Origin: Spirochaetales bacterium Spiro_02
GTDB taxonomy: Bacteria; Spirochaetota; Spirochaetia; Sphaerochaetales; Sphaerochaetaceae
DNA: 64,000 nucleotides
Assembly (NCBI GenBank): GCA_001604275.1
Contig: LVBD01000004.1
Coordinates: forward strand, 1-64,000
Direction of reading: 5' to 3'
In this document: positions 60,416 through 64,000 of the stretch, in pieces
Layout of the letters: every line of letters starts with the position of its first letter
Position numbering within the stretch: position 1 is the stretch's first letter
The notes under the pieces: generated by a model
Database searches by the model: none
The model's input: the letters and a program-made list of their open reading frames with translations, nothing else
Told to the model about the DNA's origin: nothing
Made by a program: the position numbers and the translations under genes

Positions 60416-61432
60416 ATGGATGGAGGTACGATGGTCTACCAGGCGCATGTAGGTCGATATGAGCATATGCGCTATCGCAACTGCGGAGGGAGCGGATTAA
60501 AGCTCCCCGAACTTTCTCTGGGGCTGTGGCACAACTTCGGCGATGGCGCCGATCCTGCCGTGGCTCGGAATATCCTCTGTACGGCGTTCGATCGGGGGAT
60601 CACACATTTCGATCTCGCCAATAACTATGGTCCGGCACCCGGTGCCGCCGAGATTCGGTTCGGAGGCATTCTCGCCAACGAGTTCAAGCCGTATCGCGAT
60701 GAATTGGTCATTTCCACAAAGGCGGGATATACGATGTGGCCCGGTCCGTACGGAGACTGGGGATCCCGGAAATATTTGATGGCAAGTTGCGACCAGAGCT
60801 TGAAGCGGATGGGATTGGACTATGTGGATATTTTCTATCATCATCGCCCCGATCCCAATACTCCGCTTGAAGAGACGATGCAGGCGCTTGCCGATATCGT
60901 CCGACAGGGTAAGGCGTTGTACGTGGGAATTTCCAATTATCATCCCAAGGATGCTGTGGAGGCGGCGTTGCTGCTTCGGAATATGGGATGTCCGTGCGTG
61001 CTGGATCAGGTGCGCTATTCGTTGCTTGACCGTTGGGTCGAACACGAACGGTTGCTCGATGCGATTGCCTTCGAGGGCGTGGGATGCATTTGCTTTTCTC
61101 CGCTCGCCCAGGGGTTGTTGACCGACCGATATCTCGATGGTACGATTCCGTCTGGCTCTCGGGCTTCTCGCAATCAGTTCCTCAAGGCGGAGAAGATCAC
61201 GCTGGAGATGGTTTCCAAGCTCAATGCGTTGAACGATATCGCCAAGGAACGGGGGGAAACGCTGTCAGAAATGGCGATCAACTGGCTGTTGAAGGACAAG
61301 CGGGTCTCCAGCGTCCTGATCGGAGCGAGTTCAGTGTCCCAACTGGAGACGAATCTCAAGGCGATCGAGTCAGAGAATCCCTTCACCGAGGACCAGCTCC
61401 AACGGATCGATCTCCTTGTCGGTGTAGGGTGA
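60416..61432 (+). CDS. L-glyceraldehyde-3-phosphate reductase type aldo-keto reductase (YghZ/Gpr)
   Basis: 338 residues. Family-typical stretches are MRYRNCGGSGLKLPELSLGLWHNFGD, THFDLANNYGPAPGAAEIRFG (Asp and Tyr of the tetrad), VISTKAGYTMWPGPYGDWGSRKYL (Lys), DIFYHHRPDPNTPLEETM (His) and INWLLKDKRVSSVLIGASSVSQLETN. YghZ detoxifies L-glyceraldehyde 3-phosphate and methylglyoxal, useful where DHAP and aldehydes form. AAGGAGG seven bases before ATG 60416 sets the start; earlier in-frame ATGs have none. The C-terminus is about 8 residues shorter than in E. coli, and the stop codon lies in the first unit of an 11-base repeat. Confidence 0.92.
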   Translation: MDGGTMVYQAHVGRYEHMRYRNCGGSGLKLPELSLGLWHNFGDGADPAVARNILCTAFDRGITHFDLANNYGPAPGAAEIRFGGILANEFKPYRDELVISTKAGYTMWPGPYGDWGSRKYLMASCDQSLKRMGLDYVDIFYHHRPDPNTPLEETMQALADIVRQGKALYVGISNYHPKDAVEAALLLRNMGCPCVLDQVRYSLLDRWVEHERLLDAIAFEGVGCICFSPLAQGLLTDRYLDGTIPSGSRASRNQFLKAEKITLEMVSKLNALNDIAKERGETLSEMAINWLLKDKRVSSVLIGASSVSQLETNLKAIESENPFTEDQLQRIDLLVGVG

Positions 61433-61500
61433 TTGTAGGGTGATTGTAGGGTGATTGTAGGGTGATTGTAGGGTGATTGTAGGGTGATTGTAGGGTGATT
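61424..61500 (+). repeat. 11-base tandem repeat, seven perfect copies
   Basis: The unit GTAGGGTGATT occurs seven times without change (77 bases). The first copy supplies the last codons and TGA stop of the aldo-keto reductase, so the array seems to have grown from the gene end. It lies between convergent genes. Confidence 0.95.
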
Positions 61501-61755
61501 GTAGTAGGTACGTCACCGGTGGAAATCGCATGATCTTAACCGGTGGCTACTCGTCCTGACGCACTGTCCGCGATATCCTGCAGCGACCCCATTGTGCCTC
61601 TGGAGGCGCCTACTGCACACTTATGCCACCGAGCACCTATACCACCATGACCCATTCGTGCCCCTGGACCCTGGACGCTCCCCCCGAGTGATGAGCCGCC
61701 CCTTGGACGATCCCTCTCGCCCAACAACAATCCTGCAATAACCCTGCACTAACCC
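61501..61755. other. non-coding stretch between convergent genes
   Basis: Together with the repeat this gap is 323 bases. Beyond the array I see no gene, no clear terminator and no promoter. There are short C-rich stretches and CCCTGCACTAACCCTCA near the end. Confidence 0.6.
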
Positions 61756-64000
61756 TCATTTTTTGTAAGAGGTGTGCTCCATCGGCAATTTCGTGCGGAA
61801 CGTACCGTCGAAGCGATAATAAGCGTTCTGGCATGCCGGAGCAGTCGGGATCGTGCACAGTTCTCCGACTCCCTTCGCCCCATACGCCTGCTTGCCCGGT
61901 CTGGGACCCTGGACCAGCAGAACATCGATCGGCGGACAGTCCGTGGAACGAAGCAACCCGAGCGTACCATATTTCACCTTCGGATAGCCATCCACCGTAG
62001 GAAAATCCTCGGTCAAGGCATACCCGAGCCCCATGACGACGCCTCCCTCTATCTGCCCTTGGACAGCCTGGATGTTGACTACCGTCCCGACATCGCAAGC
62101 CGCTACCACTTTCTCGACTTTACCCGCCTCGTCAAGAATGATGACCTGGGCCGAATAACTATAGGCGAGATGACTGACCGGATTCGGTTTCGTGGAATTG
62201 ATCGGATCGGTTTCGACGAGGAACTCGCCGAAGAACTCTTGACCCTCAAGCGATTCAAGAGCGCCACCGGCTTCGTCAAGCGCAACCCTCATATCCGTGG
62301 CCGCCCGACGGACCGCCTCGCCGGTGAACGCAGTCTGCCTGCTGGCAGTACTGGTCCCTGCATCGGGCGTCCGTGCGGTATCCGGTCGTTCCACGACGAT
62401 CTGAGATGCGGGAATACCGCATGTCTGGCCGACCATCTGGACACACATCGTCGCTACCCCCTGGCCCATGCATGCGGCGGAGGTCCTGACATGGACGACC
62501 CCCTGTTCTATGGAAAGGATGCAACGTCCTGCATCAGGACACCCGACACCGACGCCGCTGTTCTTCAGGGCGCATGCGATGCCCGCCCGCGGAGACGAAT
62601 AGTAGGCATCCTTGACAGCTTCAAGACACTCGATGATTCCCGTGTCTGGGCCCGAAATCTGACCGTTCGGCAGAACTTCTCCCGGCTTGATCGCGTTCAG
62701 ACGACGGAACTGCCATGGATCGAGACCTACCTGCTCCGCAAGGAGATTGAGGCAGCATTCCAAACCGAAGCAACTCTGCGTTACGCCGAACCCGCGGAAC
62801 GCCCCCGCAGGTACGTTGTTCGTATATACCGCCTTGCCCAGGATATCGATATTCTGGTAATCGTACGGACCCGCGGCATGGGTGCAAGCCCGCTGGAGGA
62901 CCGGACCTCCGAGGGACGCATAGGCTCCGGTATCTGCGATCAGCGTCGCCTTCATGCCGGTCAGCCGTCCTTCGGCATCGCAGCCGACGGTGAAATCCAT
63001 CTCCATCGGATGCCGCTTGGGGTGTACCATCAAGCTCTCCTGACGTGACAGCCTGACCTTGACAGGGAGCTTCGTAACCCATGCCACCAGCGCCGCATGA
63101 TGCTGGACGCTCATGTCCTCCTTGCCTCCGAAACCACCGCCGACGAGCTTGCTCATGCAACGCACCTTCTCAAGCGGGAGCTTGAGCATTCTGGCGATCT
63201 CGTGCTGTTCATCATAGATCGATTGACTTGCGGTAAAGAGCTTGACCCCGTCGGAACCATCGGGCATCGCGATTGAACATTCCGGTTCCATGAACGCATG
63301 CTCGGTGAACGGCGTGCTGAAATGGCGAGTGACGACATGGGCGCTTTGCGCGAGCGCATGATCAGCATCTCCCCGGACGATGTGTTCCTGGCTCATGACG
63401 TTGCCGTTTTCGTGAAGTAGCGGAGCCCCCGGCGCAAGCGCCTGGGCAGGGGAAGTCACCGGAGATAGGACTTCGTATTCCACATCGATCAAGGAACAGA
63501 CCTCGTCCAGCATTTCCTTGGTCCGGGTCGCTACCACGGCAAGGGCATCTCCCACATAACGGGTGATCGAACCGACAGGAATCATCACATCCCAGTCATG
63601 GACCATGTGACCGAGCTTGTTCTCAGGAACATCCGCCGCGGTCAGGACCGCCACGCAGTCGGGATGCGCTTTCGCCTTGGACGTATCCAATGCGACGATC
63701 CTGGCTCTGGGATAGGCTGTGCGAAACGCTTTTGCATAAATCATCCCCGGAAGGACGATATCATCGACGAATTCGCCGGTTCCCAGCACTTTCTCCGCGA
63801 CATCGATCCGCTTGAACCGCCTGGACAAGTGAGGCTCATCCTCCAGCGTAGGGACGGGAAGATTCTTGCGAAAGTATCTGGCGGCCATCAGAATCGCTTC
63901 TTCGATCTTGACATAGCCGGTACAACGGCAGATGTTGCCCCTCAGTGCTTTCTTGACCTCTTCCGGGGTAGGATCGGGATTGACATCGAGCAACGCCTTC
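61756..64000 (-). CDS. molybdenum hydroxylase (xanthine dehydrogenase/aldehyde oxidoreductase) with fused 2Fe-2S domain, N-terminus beyond window
   Basis: The 748 residues visible continue past the right edge. They begin in the second 2Fe-2S domain: [24 protein letters not shown], with the C-x-C of the cluster. The molybdopterin domain follows: the a/b hammerhead part near [37 protein letters not shown] and [39 protein letters not shown], and the catalytic Glu region [13 protein letters not shown] near the C-terminus. FeS plus Mo parts in one chain, without the FAD subunit between, match the Desulfovibrio Mop-type aldehyde oxidoreductase and some purine hydroxylases. The substrate cannot be chosen from this part. 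Confidence 0.9.
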   Translation of the reverse strand, partial: KALLDVNPDPTPEEVKKALRGNICRCTGYVKIEEAILMAARYFRKNLPVPTLEDEPHLSRRFKRIDVAEKVLGTGEFVDDIVLPGMIYAKAFRTAYPRARIVALDTSKAKAHPDCVAVLTAADVPENKLGHMVHDWDVMIPVGSITRYVGDALAVVATRTKEMLDEVCSLIDVEYEVLSPVTSPAQALAPGAPLLHENGNVMSQEHIVRGDADHALAQSAHVVTRHFSTPFTEHAFMEPECSIAMPDGSDGVKLFTASQSIYDEQHEIARMLKLPLEKVRCMSKLVGGGFGGKEDMSVQHHAALVAWVTKLPVKVRLSRQESLMVHPKRHPMEMDFTVGCDAEGRLTGMKATLIADTGAYASLGGPVLQRACTHAAGPYDYQNIDILGKAVYTNNVPAGAFRGFGVTQSCFGLECCLNLLAEQVGLDPWQFRRLNAIKPGEVLPNGQISGPDTGIIECLEAVKDAYYSSPRAGIACALKNSGVGVGCPDAGRCILSIEQGVVHVRTSAACMGQGVATMCVQMVGQTCGIPASQIVVERPDTARTPDAGTSTASRQTAFTGEAVRRAATDMRVALDEAGGALESLEGQEFFGEFLVETDPINSTKPNPVSHLAYSYSAQVIILDEAGKVEKVVAACDVGTVVNIQAVQGQIEGGVVMGLGYALTEDFPTVDGYPKVKYGTLGLLRSTDCPPIDVLLVQGPRPGKQAYGAKGVGELCTIPTAPACQNAYYRFDGTFRTKLPMEHTSYKK

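Noticed and set aside
61424-61500. Repeat array as a CRISPR or as coding repeats
   Set aside because: Units of 11 bases adjoin without spacers and are not a multiple of three, and the gene stop lies in the first unit.
61774-63048. Open frame of 424 codons on the plus strand
   Set aside because: Antisense to the Mo-hydroxylase; no recognisable domain.

Overview
The window looks like a chromosomal segment of a carbohydrate-fermenting spirochaete, most likely a Sphaerochaeta-like or termite-gut Treponema-like lineage. The basis is indirect. All three periplasmic sugar-binding proteins end their signal peptides in FA(A/Q)G(A/G).(K/S)E, a style I associate with spirochaetes, and transport is entirely ABC or cation-symport with no PTS. 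There is no rRNA or tRNA to confirm this. GC is moderately high and SD sequences are strong (AAGGAGG), except in an AT-rich permease remnant at the left edge.

Layout. 0-1 kb: the N-terminal part of an IS256-family transposase whose element has cut an ABC sugar permease. 1-9.7 kb: U32 protein, GPH symporter, a cyclic-nucleotide-binding protein, GTP-dependent PEPCK, a TVP38-like membrane protein and an amidohydrolase. 9.7-16.8 kb: an oligosaccharide utilisation locus with binding protein, two permeases, a YesM/YesN-type two-component system and a GH4 glycosidase. A 26-bp direct-repeat element lies in front of both the transporter and the GH4 gene. 16.9-20 kb: MarR regulator and a four-domain CoA-disulfide-reductase/rhodanese/TusA/DsrE protein. 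20-43 kb: a 6-deoxyhexose island with fucI, fucU, an AraC regulator, rhaA, a class II aldolase, a rhamnose-type ABC importer, rhaM, a DeoR regulator, then E2, E3 and fused E1 of a 2-oxoacid/acetoin-type dehydrogenase complex, a PHP protein, an SDR, a sorbose-phosphate-reductase-like dehydrogenase and rhaB. 43.5-48.6 kb: a second monosaccharide ABC importer with a LacI regulator. 48.9-53.1 kb: a Zn-dehydrogenase/aldo-keto reductase pair, an XylR-like regulator and a fructose-6-phosphate-aldolase-type transaldolase. 53-61.5 kb: a CrtO-like acyltransferase, WYL regulator, two small unknown proteins, an RNase-D-like exonuclease, MATE transporter, ketopantoate-reductase-like protein, M20 peptidase and a YghZ-type reductase. 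61.7 kb to the right edge: a molybdenum hydroxylase fused to its 2Fe-2S domain.

How it works together. L-rhamnose would be imported, anomerised by RhaM, isomerised by RhaA, phosphorylated by RhaB and cleaved by the class II aldolase to DHAP and L-lactaldehyde. L-fucose would enter through FucU/FucI, but no dedicated fuculokinase or fuculose-phosphate aldolase is present, so RhaB and the aldolase may be shared. The unusual part is a complete TPP/lipoate dehydrogenase complex, with a PHP protein and two dehydrogenases, placed between a DeoR regulator and the rhamnulokinase gene. The known rhamnose pathway does not need these genes, and they are the best candidate for an undescribed catabolic branch. 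A near-palindromic TGTAAACGTTTACA site in front of both fucI and the second transporter suggests that one LacI protein controls both.
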